Of a DNA stretch of 64,000 nucleotides, positions 53,792-64,000 are shown piece after piece. Within the stretch, counting starts at the first letter, position 1, and each line of letters starts with the position of its first letter. Source of the stretch: Ammoniphilus oxalaticus (GTDB taxonomy: Bacteria; Bacillota; Bacilli; Aneurinibacillales; RAOX-1); NCBI RefSeq assembly GCF_003609605.1, contig NZ_MCHY01000013.1, positions 62,001 to 126,000 on the forward strand. The letters are read 5' to 3'. The notes beneath the pieces are model-generated. The model was given only the letters and a program-made list of their open reading frames with translations, was not told where the DNA came from and ran no database searches. The position numbers and the translations under genes are program-made.

Positions 53792-55999
53792 TTACACTTT
53801 TTTAATGGGAGCAAATTTAGCGAGCAGTTTTTTAATTCCTTGCGAGGCAAACGCGATATCTAATTCTAACCCATCGTCTTCCCCTTTCACGCTGACGACC
53901 GTCCCTGTCCCCCATTTGCGATGTTCCACTTTATCCCCCACATGCCAATCCGCGCTCACATTCGCGCCTTGTTGCTGACTTGATACGAGATGGGTTGGAC
54001 GATGCGTTTGGGTAGGAGTAACCGCTGCCGGTCGAGCGGGTTCCCACACCGAAATCGGTTCATCCTTTTCTACCAGGTCCTCAGGAATTTCTTTCAAAAA
54101 GCGAGAAGGCGGATTTGTCGCTGTCCTGCCAAATAACGTCCGCATCTGGGCATACGTCAGGTATAGTTCTTGCTCCGCTCGCGTAATTCCAACATAAGCC
54201 AGCCTGCGTTCCTCTTCCAGCTCCTCTTCGTCTTCAAGCAACGCGCGCGAATGCGGGAACACGCCTTCCTCCATCCCGATCAAAAATACAACAGGAAATT
54301 CAAGTCCTTTGGCGCTATGGAGCGTCATCATCAACACCTTGTTGTCTTCATCTTCATCGTCAACCGAGTCGATATCGGCGACCAGCGCTAATTCCGTTAA
54401 AAAAGAAATTAAACTTTTATCCTCGTTTTTATTCTCAAAATCTAGCGTGACAGACAAAAACTCATCGATATTTTCCAGACGCGCCGTCGCTTCCAGTGTC
54501 CCTTCCGCTTGATACATTTCACGGTATTCCGCCCGCTTCAATAACTCTTCTGTCAGTTCAGTTACACTTAAGTATTCGTTCATTTGTTCTAAGTCACGTA
54601 TCATTTCAGCGAAGTCACGCGCGTTTGTTGCCGCCCTACCCCTCAGCCCGATCTCTTCCACATTAAATATAGCTTGATACATCGAGATTTCGCGGCGGGC
54701 CGCGTAAGCCATAATCCGTTCCACGGTCGCTTGTCCAATGCCGCGCTTTGGAACGTTAATGATCCGTTGCAAACTAATGTCATCATCCGGATTGGCGATC
54801 AACCGCAAGTAAGCAAGGACATCTTTAACTTCCTTTCGATCGTAGAACTTCGTTCCCCCAACAATTTCATAAGGGATGTTTGATTTGAGAAACACTTCCT
54901 CAATCACACGGGATTGCGCATTTGTTCGATATAAAATAGCGTGATCGCGGTATGTTCGCTGGTCATTCAATGCTTGTTTAATTTTTTCCGTAATAAAATA
55001 AGCTTCAGAATGGGCAGAATCCGCCTCATAGATGAAGATTTTATCTCCCTCTTCATTATCACTCCAAAGATTTTTCGGTTTACGGTTTAGATTATGTTGA
55101 ATTACATGGTTAGCCGCTTGTAAAATTCGTTTCGTTGAACGGTAATTCTGTTCCAGTTTGACGACCTTCACACTCGGATAGTCCTCTTCAAAGTTTAAAA
55201 TGTTCGTGATATCTGCTCCGCGCCAACGATAAATCGATTGATCCGAGTCCCCAACGACGCAAATATTGCGGTGGCGATCCGCTAACATCTTTACAAGTAA
55301 ATACTGGGCTCGGTTCGTATCCTGATATTCATCGACGTGTATATATCGAAATTTCCGCTGATAAAACTCCAACACCTCTGGCGCTTGTTGAAAGAGTTGG
55401 ATCGTAACCATAATTAAGTCATCAAAATCCAACGCGCTATTACTTTTTAATTTTTTCTGATATAGTTCGTACACTTGATGGACTGTATCCTGAAATGGAT
55501 TGCCAATCAGATTTCCGTATTGCTTCGGGTCTTTTAATTCATTCTTTGCTGAACTAACCGAAGCTAAGACTGCTTTCGGATCATACATTTTCGGATCGAT
55601 GTTGAGCTCTCTTTGACATTGCTTCACGACAGAAAGTTGGTCCCCTGAATCAAGAATGGAAAAATTTCGATTATATCCGAGACGCTCAATATCCCGTCGT
55701 AAAATCCTTACGCACATCGCGTGAAAAGTAGAAATCCATATATCTTCGGCTTTTATCCCAGCAAGCTCTCTCACTCTATCGCGCATTTCTCGCGCCGCTT
55801 TATTCGTAAATGTAATCGCAAGAATACTCCAAGGGGCAACACCCTCTTGTAACAAATAACCAATCCGTTGGGTGAGGGCCCGCGTCTTTCCGCTTCCCGC
55901 TCCCGCTACGATCAATAAAGGACCCTCGGTCGTTTCAACCGCTTCTCGTTGTTGCGGATTCAAACCCTTTAAGACATCTTGCATGCCTGCAAAGCTCAT
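53792..55999 (-). CDS. pcrA: ATP-dependent DNA helicase PcrA
   Basis: 3'-5' superfamily 1A helicase for replication restart, repair and removal of RecA/RNAP blocks. Motifs: Q motif [20 protein letters not shown], Ia [74 protein letters not shown]. The C-terminus (about 675-735) has the Tudor-like RNA-polymerase-interaction fold ([21 protein letters not shown]). First of the pcrA-ligA pair. Confidence 0.97.
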   Translation of the reverse strand: MSFAGMQDVLKGLNPQQREAVETTEGPLLIVAGAGSGKTRALTQRIGYLLQEGVAPWSILAITFTNKAAREMRDRVRELAGIKAEDIWISTFHAMCVRILRRDIERLGYNRNFSILDSGDQLSVVKQCQRELNIDPKMYDPKAVLASVSSAKNELKDPKQYGNLIGNPFQDTVHQVYELYQKKLKSNSALDFDDLIMVTIQLFQQAPEVLEFYQRKFRYIHVDEYQDTNRAQYLLVKMLADRHRNICVVGDSDQSIYRWRGADITNILNFEEDYPSVKVVKLEQNYRSTKRILQAANHVIQHNLNRKPKNLWSDNEEGDKIFIYEADSAHSEAYFITEKIKQALNDQRTYRDHAILYRTNAQSRVIEEVFLKSNIPYEIVGGTKFYDRKEVKDVLAYLRLIANPDDDISLQRIINVPKRGIGQATVERIMAYAARREISMYQAIFNVEEIGLRGRAATNARDFAEMIRDLEQMNEYLSVTELTEELLKRAEYREMYQAEGTLEATARLENIDEFLSVTLDFENKNEDKSLISFLTELALVADIDSVDDEDEDNKVLMMTLHSAKGLEFPVVFLIGMEEGVFPHSRALLEDEEELEEERRLAYVGITRAEQELYLTYAQMRTLFGRTATNPPSRFLKEIPEDLVEKDEPISVWEPARPAAVTPTQTHRPTHLVSSQQQGANVSADWHVGDKVEHRKWGTGTVVSVKGEDDGLELDIAFASQGIKKLLAKFAPIKKV

Positions 56000-56103
56000 C
56001 CTAACCCCTTCTTTTCAAGATTCTAGTCACTGTAAGCGAACGTTAGTTCCCTTTTTATTTTAACAAAAAGACTGATTTAAGTACATACTAGAAAGAATGT
56101 CAT

Positions 56104-56802
56104 TTACGTCAAACTTTTTACACTATGAACGGTTTTTAAGGCCTGCTCAATATCTTCATAAATGATATTGCCAACGATGACTGTATCGGCCCACTTGGCC
56201 ATTTCCGCTGCTTGACTCCCATCTTTAATCCCGCCCCCGTAAAACAGATGCGCCTGCTCAATTACCGACCTTACAGATTGGACCCATGACGGGTCTCCAT
56301 AAGCGCCGCTGTATTCTATGTAAACAATCGGTAATTTTAACATTTGATCAGCTAAGCGAGCCAATGCCTTTACATCTTCAACATCTTTGGGAATTTTCGC
56401 CCCCGTCAGTTTCGCCACTTCAGATTGAGGATTAAAGATGATATAGCCTTCTACCGCGACTTCGGACCACTTTACGAGAGATCCGTACTGTTTTAACCCT
56501 TCTGTATGATGGTGTAAGGTGGCGTATTCATTACCAGCATTCAACACGAGCGGCACAAAATAAAAATCAAACCCAGGGACTACCGCCTCCACATTAGAAA
56601 CTTCTAAAATACAAGGAACGGAAAAACGCCGGATCCTCGCTAAAAGGTCGATCGTATTGTCAAAGGAAACTCTCAATGTCCCCCCCACAATCACGGCATC
56701 TGTGCCTGATTCACATATTCTCTCAAGATCTTCATCGTTAATGTTTTTATCTGGGTCTAATTTGAAAACGTGACGCCACTCTTTATATTCAATCATAGGC
56801 AT
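56104..56802 (-). CDS. pcrB: Heptaprenylglyceryl phosphate synthase PcrB
   Basis: TIM-barrel prenyltransferase joining glycerol-1-phosphate to heptaprenyl diphosphate; a Gram-positive homologue of archaeal GGGP synthase. Visible: VIVGGTLRVSFDNT, YFVPLVLNAGN, EGYIIFNPQSEVAKLTGA, VYIEYSGAYGDP and the phosphate loop FYGGGIKDG. 232 residues is normal. It precedes pcrA in the conserved pcrB-pcrA-ligA cluster, separated by 104 bases. Confidence 0.96.
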   Translation of the reverse strand: MPMIEYKEWRHVFKLDPDKNINDEDLERICESGTDAVIVGGTLRVSFDNTIDLLARIRRFSVPCILEVSNVEAVVPGFDFYFVPLVLNAGNEYATLHHHTEGLKQYGSLVKWSEVAVEGYIIFNPQSEVAKLTGAKIPKDVEDVKALARLADQMLKLPIVYIEYSGAYGDPSWVQSVRSVIEQAHLFYGGGIKDGSQAAEMAKWADTVIVGNIIYEDIEQALKTVHSVKSLT

Positions 56803-56855
56803 GATCCTCCTAGCTAAGCTGGGTCTATTATATCGAAATTTAATTGTCTAAACAA

Positions 56856-56891
56856 AAAAAAGCCTCTTATCCACCATGTAGATAAGAGGCT
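56856..56891 (-). terminator. Terminator after yerC
   Basis: AGCCTCTTATC / GATAAGAGGCT stem (56861-56871 and 56881-56891) followed by T8 on the minus strand. Confidence 0.85.
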
Positions 56892-56898
56892 GCGGGTT

Positions 56899-57201
56899 TT
56901 ACCCTGTTTGTTCAGAATGAACCCGATCAAGCGCCAGTTGATATCCGTCATTCCCATAGTTTAAACAACGTTTCACTCTAGAAATGGTGGCTGTGCTCGC
57001 TCCCGTTTCATCTTCGATTTGGTTATAAGTAAATCCTTCATTCAACATTCTAGCTACTTCAAGCCTTTGCGACATCGACTTCATTTCATTTACCGTACAT
57101 AAATCATCAAAAAATACGTAGCATTCTTCAATGGATGTCAGAGAAAGAATCGCTTGGAAAAGCTGATCGAGTTCTTTCCCTCTTAGTTTATCTAATTGCA
57201 T
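56899..57201 (-). CDS. yerC: YerC/TrpR-related DNA-binding protein
   Basis: A 100-residue helical protein of the YerC/YecD group of the Trp repressor superfamily, with helix-turn-helix MNEGFTYNQIEDETGASTATISRVKRCL (about residues 55-82). In B. subtilis YerC is reported as a SinR/competence-linked or histidine-related regulator, with the role still debated. Position between yerB and pcrB is conserved. GGGTGATG precedes ATG; a strong terminator follows. Confidence 0.9.
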   Translation of the reverse strand: MQLDKLRGKELDQLFQAILSLTSIEECYVFFDDLCTVNEMKSMSQRLEVARMLNEGFTYNQIEDETGASTATISRVKRCLNYGNDGYQLALDRVHSEQTG

Positions 57202-57368
57202 GTCATCACCCCGACTCTATTTCAATACGGATATAGTTTTAGGATGTAGAAAAAGTTCAATAATTTGTCACGTTAAAATTTTGACGCGATAAAGCATGAT
57301 AGCATCATTGTATTTCATTTTGACCCCATTTGCAACTTTGAGATCGCTTTCAGACGAGGAACGCCGCA

Positions 57369-58403
57369 CTATTCGCTAAATTGAATAGCTTCTGCCTGAT
57401 TGGCGGCTGACGGCATAATGTTTACCCATGTGTTGCCTGGATACATTTGCGCTTCATTTCCATTAATATAGGCCCGAATCATTCCATTTTTGTGTTCCCA
57501 CGTGATCTCTTGCGCTTTGCCATGTTGGAAAAGATACCCCACGCCTGGACCGTACACATCGATTGCTCTTCTTCCCTCACTATCTAAGATGCGATGCTTC
57601 GCCGTGATCACTAATAAATTGGTCACCGCCAATTGATCGCCCGTCGTCAAATCCGTGTGCGGCTTGCCAGATGTAAATCTTTTATAGCGCTGCGTTTGTT
57701 CATCGTATTCATAAGCGACCCGATAGCCGCCCGAATAGTTTAGATCGATTTTTTCCGCGGATACGCCGCTTGCTTCTTCAGTTGAATCCTTAAAGGAAAA
57801 ATATGGAACAGCCGCTTCCTTTCTAAAACCGAGCGCATTTGCCCCTTTCCAGATGTGATCGAGATCAGTATACAAGTTATGTGGCGCTTTACGAAAACTT
57901 TCCCTCCAAAAAGAGCCTCCCGCGTTATAGATTTCATCCAAATGCGCTATTCTCTTATGTTTCATAGTCGCGAGCGCATCCGGACTCCCTCCCGCATGAA
58001 CCATAATCGCATCGTACCCGCTGCCAATATCGATGTAATAAGGGCGGATACTTCGAACCGGACCAATAATTTTGGGTTGTCCACTATGATAAATTCCTAC
58101 AAACCGCGTAATAGACCCCTCAGCTAACACTTCATAAACGACATCGGCTTGATCTAATCCCGACTGCGGCCGCGCTTCAGGCGCATTATTCATCATCACC
58201 ATCACAGCTCTATTCGGCAATTTCTGATTGGTCCCCAATCCTGTTAATGGCGCTTCATACTTAAACACTTCCTCAGGCTCTGGTTCAGTAGGAATCGGTT
58301 GCTCTTGTTCTAGCTCTAATTCGATGTCTTGGCCGCTTTTTCCGCACGCCGAAACAAAAACGAAAGATAACATAAGCAATAAAAGAAAAATACGCCGCTT
58401 CAT
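57369..58403 (-). CDS. yerB: DUF3048 lipoprotein YerB
   Basis: A 344-residue lipoprotein: signal peptide with lipobox VSAC (Cys 20), acidic Pro/Glu linker (about residues 25-50), then DUF3048 with NRAVMVMMNNAPEARPQSGL, DVVYEVLAEGSITRFVGIYHS, VRSIRPYYIDIGSGYDAIMVHAGGSP, and a YerB C-terminal domain ending PGNTWVNIMPS. It may act at the cell surface; its activity is unknown. Location upstream of yerC and pcrB matches B. subtilis. Confidence 0.93.
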   Translation of the reverse strand: MKRRIFLLLLMLSFVFVSACGKSGQDIELELEQEQPIPTEPEPEEVFKYEAPLTGLGTNQKLPNRAVMVMMNNAPEARPQSGLDQADVVYEVLAEGSITRFVGIYHSGQPKIIGPVRSIRPYYIDIGSGYDAIMVHAGGSPDALATMKHKRIAHLDEIYNAGGSFWRESFRKAPHNLYTDLDHIWKGANALGFRKEAAVPYFSFKDSTEEASGVSAEKIDLNYSGGYRVAYEYDEQTQRYKRFTSGKPHTDLTTGDQLAVTNLLVITAKHRILDSEGRRAIDVYGPGVGYLFQHGKAQEITWEHKNGMIRAYINGNEAQMYPGNTWVNIMPSAANQAEAIQFSE

Positions 58404-58669
58404 ATCACGTCCACCTCTAATCTTTTATCATTTACGCCTCAATTAAAAACGGATTTTCTGCTTGAAAACCTGCGCATTTGCTTTTAAATCTACTAAAACG
58501 ATGCGCTCAGACAAGCCCCATAATAGAATTAGTATACACTATTTCCGAATATATTCCTTTAATTTTTTAAGGGTTTGATTCTTCTCAAAACTGGACATTT
58601 CATGCCTTCAACTATAAGATATGAATGGTATAACAAGGTAAAGAGCTAGCATCTATGGAGGGATTTAAG

Positions 58670-59026
58670 GTGGGTTGGCTATATGTTTTTTTAGCGGCAT
58701 TTGTAGAAATCTTTTGGGTGCTGGGTTTAAAATATTCAACAAACTTCCTTATGTGGTCAGGAACGGTCATTACGATTATTTTTAGTTTTTACTTTATTAT
58801 TAAAGCTTGCGCTTTGCTCCCTTCGGGTACCGTCTATGCAGTATTTACAGGTTTTGGGGCGGCGGCGATTGCAATCATTGACTTTACATTACTCGGCGCT
58901 GAGTTTACGTATGGGAAAGCATCCTTTATCGGGCTGATCATAATTGGCGTTGTTGGGATTCAATTGACGACAGGCAGCTCGGAACAAGAGGAGAAACAAG
59001 CGCTAACAGGAAGGGAAGGAAGTTAA
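58670..59026 (+). CDS. Small multidrug resistance (SMR) transporter subunit, YkkC/GdnC-like
   Basis: A 118-residue four-helix SMR protein. The conserved membrane Glu of the family is in AFVEIFWVLGLK near residue 13, and PSGTVYAVFTGFGAAAIAI in helix 3 is typical of the SugE/Gdx-type guanidinium exporters. GTG 58670 follows GGAGGGATTTAAG; an ATG at 58655 overlaps that site. It is followed by a second SMR gene one base after its stop, so the product is probably half of a heterodimer. No guanidine riboswitch was found upstream. Confidence 0.88.
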   Translation: MGWLYVFLAAFVEIFWVLGLKYSTNFLMWSGTVITIIFSFYFIIKACALLPSGTVYAVFTGFGAAAIAIIDFTLLGAEFTYGKASFIGLIIIGVVGIQLTTGSSEQEEKQALTGREGS

Positions 59027-59341
59027 TTGGCTTGGATTTATCTTGCCATTGCAAGCTTGGGTGAAATATTTGGGGTAGCAAGTATCAATATGTTTCTAAA
59101 AAGAAAAAGTCTGCAATGGTTGCTCATTCTTGTCCTCACCTTTTCATTCGGCTTCATTTTCCTAGCTTTAGCGATGAAAGAAATCCCGCTTGGGACAGCT
59201 TATGCCATCTGGACAGGGCTGGGAGCGACAGGGGCGGTTTTGATGGGGATCTTCTTTTTTAAAGAACCCGCTAGTTTTCTGCGTATTTTATTTCTAACTT
59301 GCATTATTTGCGGGGCAGTTGGCTTAAAGATGATCGGTTAA
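59027..59341 (+). CDS. SMR transporter partner subunit, YkkD/GdnD-like
   Basis: A 104-residue four-helix SMR protein with Glu in ASLGEIFGVASI near residue 13, GTAYAIWTGLGATGAVLMG in helix 3 and FKEPASFLR. TTG 59027 follows AAGGAAG and directly abuts the preceding gene. The two proteins probably form an inverted heterodimeric pump, as with B. subtilis YkkCD/GdnCD. A terminator follows. Confidence 0.88.
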   Translation: MAWIYLAIASLGEIFGVASINMFLKRKSLQWLLILVLTFSFGFIFLALAMKEIPLGTAYAIWTGLGATGAVLMGIFFFKEPASFLRILFLTCIICGAVGLKMIG

Positions 59342-59345
59342 GTTA

Positions 59346-59385
59346 AAAGAGGTTCGTGGTTTTCCCGCGGTCCTCTTTATTTTTT
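59346..59385 (+). terminator. Terminator after the SMR gene pair
   Basis: AAAAGAGG .. CCTCTTT with inner CGTGG / CGCGG and a T-rich tail. Confidence 0.65.
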
Positions 59386-59473
59386 GAAAAATAAACCAGT
59401 TCGATTTGAGTATGGTTTCTGTACCGAAACAAACAATAAGAACGTTATCGATCTCAATTCACTGGAGGATGCT

Positions 59474-59791
59474 ATGAAAAGGAATGTAGGTACCATTGAC
59501 GCCATTTTCCGAATCACAATAGGTTTATTTGGCTTAGCTTGGGCAGTTTCCCGAACCGTTTCCAACCCGAGACGAAAATTCCCAAAAATGATTGCATTCT
59601 TTTCCGCTGTTAAAGCCGCAGAAGGGGCGACCCGTTTTTGCCCTGGTCTTGCCCTATTTGGATTAAGCACGCAAGATTCAAAGCAGCAAACAGCTAGTCG
59701 CTCGAGACAAGCAGAAGACACAGAGATGAGAAGAGCTCTAAGCGCCTCTTCTAGACGAGAAGAACGCGAGGAGCCCTATTATCATCAATAA
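59474..59791 (+). CDS. DUF2892 (YgaP-type) membrane protein
   Basis: A 105-residue protein with an N-terminal amphipathic start (NVGTIDAIFRITIGL), two membrane-region helices split by a basic RRKFPKMIAF loop, a Cys-Pro in RFCPGLALFGLST, and a Gln/Arg/Glu-rich cytosolic tail. DUF2892 pieces form the membrane part of YgaP rhodaneses; here they stand alone. GGAGG precedes ATG 59474; the longer frame from 59384 lacks a ribosome site. Convergent with purD, 6 bases apart. Confidence 0.75.
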   Translation: MKRNVGTIDAIFRITIGLFGLAWAVSRTVSNPRRKFPKMIAFFSAVKAAEGATRFCPGLALFGLSTQDSKQQTASRSRQAEDTEMRRALSASSRREEREEPYYHQ

Positions 59792-59797
59792 ATGTGT

Positions 59798-61072
59798 CTA
59801 CTTCATTTGGCGCAATGCCTTATCAGCGATATCTGATCGGTAATGAGCGCCTTCAAATTTAATTTCGGAAACCGCTTGATATACCCGTTGTTGCGCCTCT
59901 TGCACAGTCGGTCCAATGGAGGTTACGCCAAGCACGCGGCCTCCGTTGGTTACCACTGCATTGTCTTGCAACGCGGTTCCAGCGTGAAACACAATTGCTT
60001 CTTTATCCGCTGCCTGCTCCAAGCCTGTAATCTCTTTTCCAGCCTCATATGTATCCGGATATCCACCCGATGCCATTACCACACACACAGCGGCATCCTC
60101 TTTCCATTGAATATCTAGCGAATCCAATTCACCCGAAATTCCGGCCACGAAAATGTCGATTAGGTCCGTATCCAGACGCGGCAAAACGACTTGTGTCTCG
60201 GGATCGCCAAAACGAGCGTTGTATTCGATCACCTTCGGACCCTCTTCGGTTTGAATTAATCCCGTGTATAAAATGCCCTGAAAAGATCGCCCTTCCTGTA
60301 CCATCGCTTTCGCGGTTGGCGCGACAATCTCGTCCACGATCTGATCAATCAGCTCCTGCGGCATCTGCGGCACTGGAGAATAACTGCCCATTCCTCCTGT
60401 ATTTGGTCCTTTATCGCCATCAAACGCAGGTTTATGGTCTTGAGAAAGCACCATCGGCTTAACCACTTCACCATCTACAAAAGAAAGCAATGTCATCTCT
60501 TCCCCCTGTAAAAATTGTTCAATGACAACTTTTGCCCCCGCGGCGCCAAACACTTCATCTTGCATCGCCTCGCGCAATGCGGTTTCCGCTTCTTCGAGCG
60601 TCATCGCAACCGTTACGCCCTTCCCAGCGGCCAATCCGTCCGCTTTGATGACGATCGGGGCCCCTTCCTTTCGAACATACTGGAGCGCTTGTTCATAATC
60701 AGTAAACGTAGCGTAATGGGCTGTAGGAATCTCATATTTCTCCATCAATTCTTTCGCAAAAGACTTGCTTCCTTCGATCAAAGCCGCTCGAGCATTCGGA
60801 CCAAAGATAGTAAGCCCCTTTGCTTGGAATTGATCTACAATCCCGGCCAGTAGCGGATCTTCAGGCCCAACAAACGTCAGATCAATTTTTTCAGAGACGG
60901 CAAATTCAACGAGCTTCTCAATTTCCATCACATTAATCGGCAAACATTCCGCAAGTTCCGCGATCCCCGCATTACCCGGAGCGCAATAGATCTTCTCAAC
61001 TTTTGAGCTCTGAGCTAATTTCCACACAATCGTATGCTCGCGGCCACCTCCGCCTACAACTAAGACCTTCAT
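59798..61072 (-). CDS. purD: Phosphoribosylamine-glycine ligase
   Basis: ATP-grasp enzyme making glycinamide ribonucleotide, step 2 of purine synthesis. It begins VLVVGGGGREHTIVWKL and carries FVGPEDPLLAGI, IKADGLAAGKGVTVA, LSQDHKPAFDGDKGPNTGGMGSY (by motif) and EYNARFGDPETQ. 424 residues is normal. Last gene of the pur operon, 15 bases after purH. It ends 6 bases from the convergent DUF2892 gene with no obvious terminator between. Confidence 0.97.
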   Translation of the reverse strand: MKVLVVGGGGREHTIVWKLAQSSKVEKIYCAPGNAGIAELAECLPINVMEIEKLVEFAVSEKIDLTFVGPEDPLLAGIVDQFQAKGLTIFGPNARAALIEGSKSFAKELMEKYEIPTAHYATFTDYEQALQYVRKEGAPIVIKADGLAAGKGVTVAMTLEEAETALREAMQDEVFGAAGAKVVIEQFLQGEEMTLLSFVDGEVVKPMVLSQDHKPAFDGDKGPNTGGMGSYSPVPQMPQELIDQIVDEIVAPTAKAMVQEGRSFQGILYTGLIQTEEGPKVIEYNARFGDPETQVVLPRLDTDLIDIFVAGISGELDSLDIQWKEDAAVCVVMASGGYPDTYEAGKEITGLEQAADKEAIVFHAGTALQDNAVVTNGGRVLGVTSIGPTVQEAQQRVYQAVSEIKFEGAHYRSDIADKALRQMK

Positions 61073-61087
61073 AATGCACTCTCCTTC

Positions 61088-62620
61088 TTAATGTTTGAAA
61101 TGTCGGAATCCGGTAAATACCATCGCAATGCCATGCTTATTCGCTTCCTCAATCGATTCCTGATCACGAATTGAACCGCCCGGTTGAATGATCGCGGACA
61201 CACCTGCTTTAACCGCCTCCTGCACTGTATCTGACATGGGAAGGAAGGCGTCTGAAGCCAACACTGAGCCTTTTGCCTTTTGGCCCGCTTGTTCGATCGC
61301 AATTTTTGCCGCGCCGACACGATTCATTTGCCCGGCCCCAATACCGACCGTTTGGTCGTCCCTTGCTAACACAATCGCATTCGACTTCACATGTTTAACC
61401 ACTTTCCAGGCGAATAGCAATTGCTTCATCTCTTCTGGTGTCGGTTGTCGATCTGTCGCAACTTGCAGATCCGCTTCGCTCAGTTGTTTCACGTCTTCTT
61501 CCTGAACGAGCAAGCCGCCCTGAACAGATAAAAGTCGGTGTGGCGGTTGATCGATCGCCGCAGATTGACCAAGCTTCAACAAACGAAGGTTCTTTTTTGC
61601 TTGCAGGATTTCCAGCGCATCTTCGTCAAAGTCGGGCGCCATAATAATTTCTAGAAAGATTTCTTTCATTTGCAACGCGGTTTCCCGGTCAATCGTCCGA
61701 TTCGCTGCGACAATCCCGCCAAAAATAGAAATTGGGTCCGCTTCATACGCCTTTTGGAAAGCGTCTAAGATTGTTTTTCCAATGCCTATTCCACATGGAT
61801 TCGTATGTTTAACTGCAATCACAGTCGGTTCTAAAAATTCTTGAGCCATTTGCAAAGCGGCGTTCGCATCATTGATGTTATTATAAGACAATTCCTTTCC
61901 ATGCAGCTGTTTCGCGGCAGCCAAAGATCCCTGTCTCGCTAAGGGTTGTCGATAGAAGGCTGCTTGTTGATGCGGATTTTCGCCATAGCGTAGGTCCTGC
62001 GTCTTCTCAAATGTAACCGTATATTGAGCTGGCCATACGTCGCCCGCTTGTTCCGTTAAATATTGAGCGATTAAAGAATCGTAAGCAGCTGTATGTTGGA
62101 ACACTTTCGCCGCTAATCGACGACGCGTTTCAAAACGAACCTCGCCCACTTTCAGCTCTTCCAACACGCCCGCATAATCGTCGGCATCAACAACCACCGT
62201 TACAAACGCGTGGTTTTTCGCGGCAGCCCGAAGCATCGTAGGACCACCAATATCAATATTTTCGATTGCGTCTTCATAGGTGACATCCGCTTTGCTAATG
62301 GTCTCCTTAAAGGGATACAAATTTACAACAACAAAATCAATCGGCTGAATCTGATGTTCCTCCAATTGGCGTTGATGTTCAGGGCGATCACGAACAGCAA
62401 GCAGCCCGCCATGAATATTCGGATGCAGCGTTTTCACGCGTCCATCCAATATCTCAGGGAAATCAGTCACCTCTGAGATGCCTGTGACAGGCACATCTGC
62501 TTCTTCTAACAGCTGGGCTGTCCCGCCGGTAGAAATAACTTCAATGCCTAATTCAACTAACCCTTTCGCGAACTCGACGACTCCTGTTTTATCCGACACA
62601 CTTATGAGCGCTCGTTTCAT
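61088..62620 (-). CDS. purH: Bifunctional AICAR transformylase / IMP cyclohydrolase
   Basis: Last two steps to IMP. N-terminal MGS-like cyclohydrolase (residues 1-200; [39 protein letters not shown]) and C-terminal AICAR formyltransferase with the catalytic Lys-His in [12 protein letters not shown]-type [11 protein letters not shown] near residue 270 and [10 protein letters not shown]-like [18 protein letters not shown]. 510 residues is typical. Its ATG overlaps the purN stop by 4 bases. Confidence 0.97.
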   Translation of the reverse strand: MKRALISVSDKTGVVEFAKGLVELGIEVISTGGTAQLLEEADVPVTGISEVTDFPEILDGRVKTLHPNIHGGLLAVRDRPEHQRQLEEHQIQPIDFVVVNLYPFKETISKADVTYEDAIENIDIGGPTMLRAAAKNHAFVTVVVDADDYAGVLEELKVGEVRFETRRRLAAKVFQHTAAYDSLIAQYLTEQAGDVWPAQYTVTFEKTQDLRYGENPHQQAAFYRQPLARQGSLAAAKQLHGKELSYNNINDANAALQMAQEFLEPTVIAVKHTNPCGIGIGKTILDAFQKAYEADPISIFGGIVAANRTIDRETALQMKEIFLEIIMAPDFDEDALEILQAKKNLRLLKLGQSAAIDQPPHRLLSVQGGLLVQEEDVKQLSEADLQVATDRQPTPEEMKQLLFAWKVVKHVKSNAIVLARDDQTVGIGAGQMNRVGAAKIAIEQAGQKAKGSVLASDAFLPMSDTVQEAVKAGVSAIIQPGGSIRDQESIEEANKHGIAMVFTGFRHFKH

Positions 62621-63219
62621 CTCATCTTCACCTTCCTCCCGACCATTTCCACTTTTCCAGCGGCGACTTTTTCGATCACTTCGGGTAACAGTTGGTGTTC
62701 TTGCTGATGAATTTTTTGAGCTAACGTGTCTAGCGTATCTTCCGCTTCTACAACGACGGTTCGCTGCTCAATGATCGGTCCCGTGTCCATCCCCGCATCG
62801 ACATAATGGACTGTCACCCCTGTAATTTTAACCCCATAATCAAACGCCTGTTCAATCGCATCCTTCCCTGGAAAAGCGGGCAATAAGGACGGATGTAAAT
62901 TTATCATTTTTCCTTCATATTCAGCTAACAATGCTTCCCCGATCAATCGCATATAACCGGCTAACACAATCAGTTCAACTTCACGTTCTCGCAAGTGACG
63001 CAAAATAGCCTGTTCATAGGCTGCCTTCCCAGCGTATTCTTTCGATTGAAAAGAAAAAACAGGAATCCCTTCCTGTTCAGCTCTTTTAATCACATAAGCA
63101 TCTGGGCGGTCACAGACAAGCAGGGAAATTTCCACACCCTTTAATTGACCTGTTTTTAAAGCCTGAACAATGGCCCCAAAATTAGATCCAGATCCTGAGG
63201 CAAAAACAGCAATCTTCAT
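62617..63219 (-). CDS. purN: Phosphoribosylglycinamide formyltransferase
   Basis: Formyl-THF-dependent GAR transformylase, step 3 of purine synthesis. Motifs: [45 protein letters not shown] (catalytic Asn-His) and [14 protein letters not shown] with the catalytic Asp. 200 residues is typical. It starts 3 bases after purM and overlaps purH. Confidence 0.96.
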   Translation of the reverse strand: MKIAVFASGSGSNFGAIVQALKTGQLKGVEISLLVCDRPDAYVIKRAEQEGIPVFSFQSKEYAGKAAYEQAILRHLREREVELIVLAGYMRLIGEALLAEYEGKMINLHPSLLPAFPGKDAIEQAFDYGVKITGVTVHYVDAGMDTGPIIEQRTVVVEAEDTLDTLAQKIHQQEHQLLPEVIEKVAAGKVEMVGRKVKMR

Positions 63220-63221
63220 TG

Positions 63222-64000
63222 CTAATTGCCCCCAACCAGCTCAACGCCAGACTGCCCCGCCGTGATCTGACCAATTTGATACGCTTGTTCTCCTAAAGAA
63301 GCGAGTTTCTCTAACACGGCTTCCGCCTCTTCTTTTTTTACAACAACGATCATGCCGATCCCCATATTGAAAGTGCGGTACATATCGCGATCTGGAATTC
63401 GACCTTTTTCTTGAATGAGATCAAATATGGGTAAAGTAGGCCAAGAGCCTTGTTCCACGTTCGCCTGTAATCCTTTCGGCAAGATACGCGGAATATTATC
63501 GTAAAACCCGCCACCTGTTACATGGATCAACCCTTTTAGTCGATGCTCTTTCATCAATTCTAGCAAAGGTTTGACATAGATTCGGGTTGGCGTCAGTAAG
63601 GTCGCGCCTAACGTTTCTCCTAAGGTGTCTACTTCTTCATGCAGCGACATGCCCGCGTCTTCTAACAGCGTCTTGCGGACTAGTGAAAAACCATTGCTAT
63701 GGACACCGCTTGAAGCGAGTCCAATCAATACGTCCCCTTCTGAAATAGAAGAGCCGTCAATCACATCTTGCCTGTCGACAATACCTACGGTAAATCCAGC
63801 AATATCATATTCATCTTCAGCATACATGCCAGGCATCTCCGCTGTTTCACCACCGATCAAGGCGCAACCAGATAATTCGCAACCTGCTGCAATTCCCTTT
63901 ACAATCGCCTCAATCTTTTCTGGTTTCACCTTGCCGCATGCCAAATAATCCAAGAAGAATAACGGTTCAGCTCCCTGCACGATCACATCGTTGACACACA
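63222..64000 (-). CDS. purM: Phosphoribosylformylglycinamidine cyclo-ligase (5' end outside window)
   Basis: AIR synthase, step 5 of purine synthesis; the C-terminal 259 codons are present and the start lies beyond the right edge. Visible: [70 protein letters not shown] and TFNMGIGM. It is followed directly by purN. Regulation by PurR would be set upstream of the operon, outside the window. Confidence 0.96.
   Translation of the reverse strand, partial: CVNDVIVQGAEPLFFLDYLACGKVKPEKIEAIVKGIAAGCELSGCALIGGETAEMPGMYAEDEYDIAGFTVGIVDRQDVIDGSSISEGDVLIGLASSGVHSNGFSLVRKTLLEDAGMSLHEEVDTLGETLGATLLTPTRIYVKPLLELMKEHRLKGLIHVTGGGFYDNIPRILPKGLQANVEQGSWPTLPIFDLIQEKGRIPDRDMYRTFNMGIGMIVVVKKEEAEAVLEKLASLGEQAYQIGQITAGQSGVELVGGN

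Noticed and set aside
58440-58660. Guanidine-I riboswitch before the SMR pair
   Set aside because: None of the conserved ykkC-motif segments could be found by eye.

Overview
The window is a stretch of chromosome from an endospore-forming, low-to-mid GC member of the Bacillota, most likely order Bacillales. The evidence is a tricistronic GerA-type spore germinant receptor, coat-like Pro/Tyr-rich proteins, sporulation-type promoter motifs, and many Bacillus-type families (PcrB, YerB, YerC, DgkB, YdjO-like, YlaF-like, DUF423, UPF0316, TagO). The genus cannot be fixed from the sequence. No tRNA, rRNA, CRISPR array, insertion sequence or intact prophage was seen.

Layout. 0-7 kb: a germinant receptor operon (C subunit cut by the window edge), a divergent membrane-anchored glutamate-synthase-like flavoprotein, a large NamZ/stalk/NodB fusion acting on the wall, and a YciI protein. 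7-15 kb: a clade-2 catalase, small conserved proteins, a beta/gamma-crystallin-like protein, a cupin coat-like protein, and two clusters of DnaA-box sequences in gene-free DNA. 14-24 kb: proline dehydrogenase, a Gate-domain membrane protein, a DEAD-box helicase operon with a GH15 enzyme, phosphoglucose isomerase, a lipoprotein and an SDR. 24-35 kb: a two-component system whose regulator has a damaged or slippable 5' end, a winged-helix regulator with a nested operator, a squalene/phytoene-synthase-like enzyme, Dps, a DUF6933/pRiA4b protein, an N-terminally short Na/Pi transporter, a short UvrA paralogue and an OmpA lipoprotein pair.

35-42 kb is an accessory region: a Pyr_excise-type protein, a D-2-hydroxyacid dehydrogenase with an altered active site, a tyrosine recombinase plus a decayed second copy, a SUKH-like protein, a HEPN protein without its usual partner, and several start-less coding remnants.

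42-64 kb is conserved housekeeping DNA. Read along the minus strand from the right edge it runs purM-purN-purH-purD, (plus-strand SMR pair), yerB, yerC, pcrB-pcrA-ligA, rocA, tagO, ybjQ-like, gatC-gatA-gatB, dgkB-rlmD. This matches the Bacillus subtilis pur-to-yefA order, with rocA and tagO as local insertions. The genes cover late purine synthesis, DNA replication/repair, amidated tRNA-Gln formation, wall-polymer initiation, lipid turnover and rRNA methylation. Proline dehydrogenase and RocA together complete proline-to-glutamate oxidation although they lie 34 kb apart.
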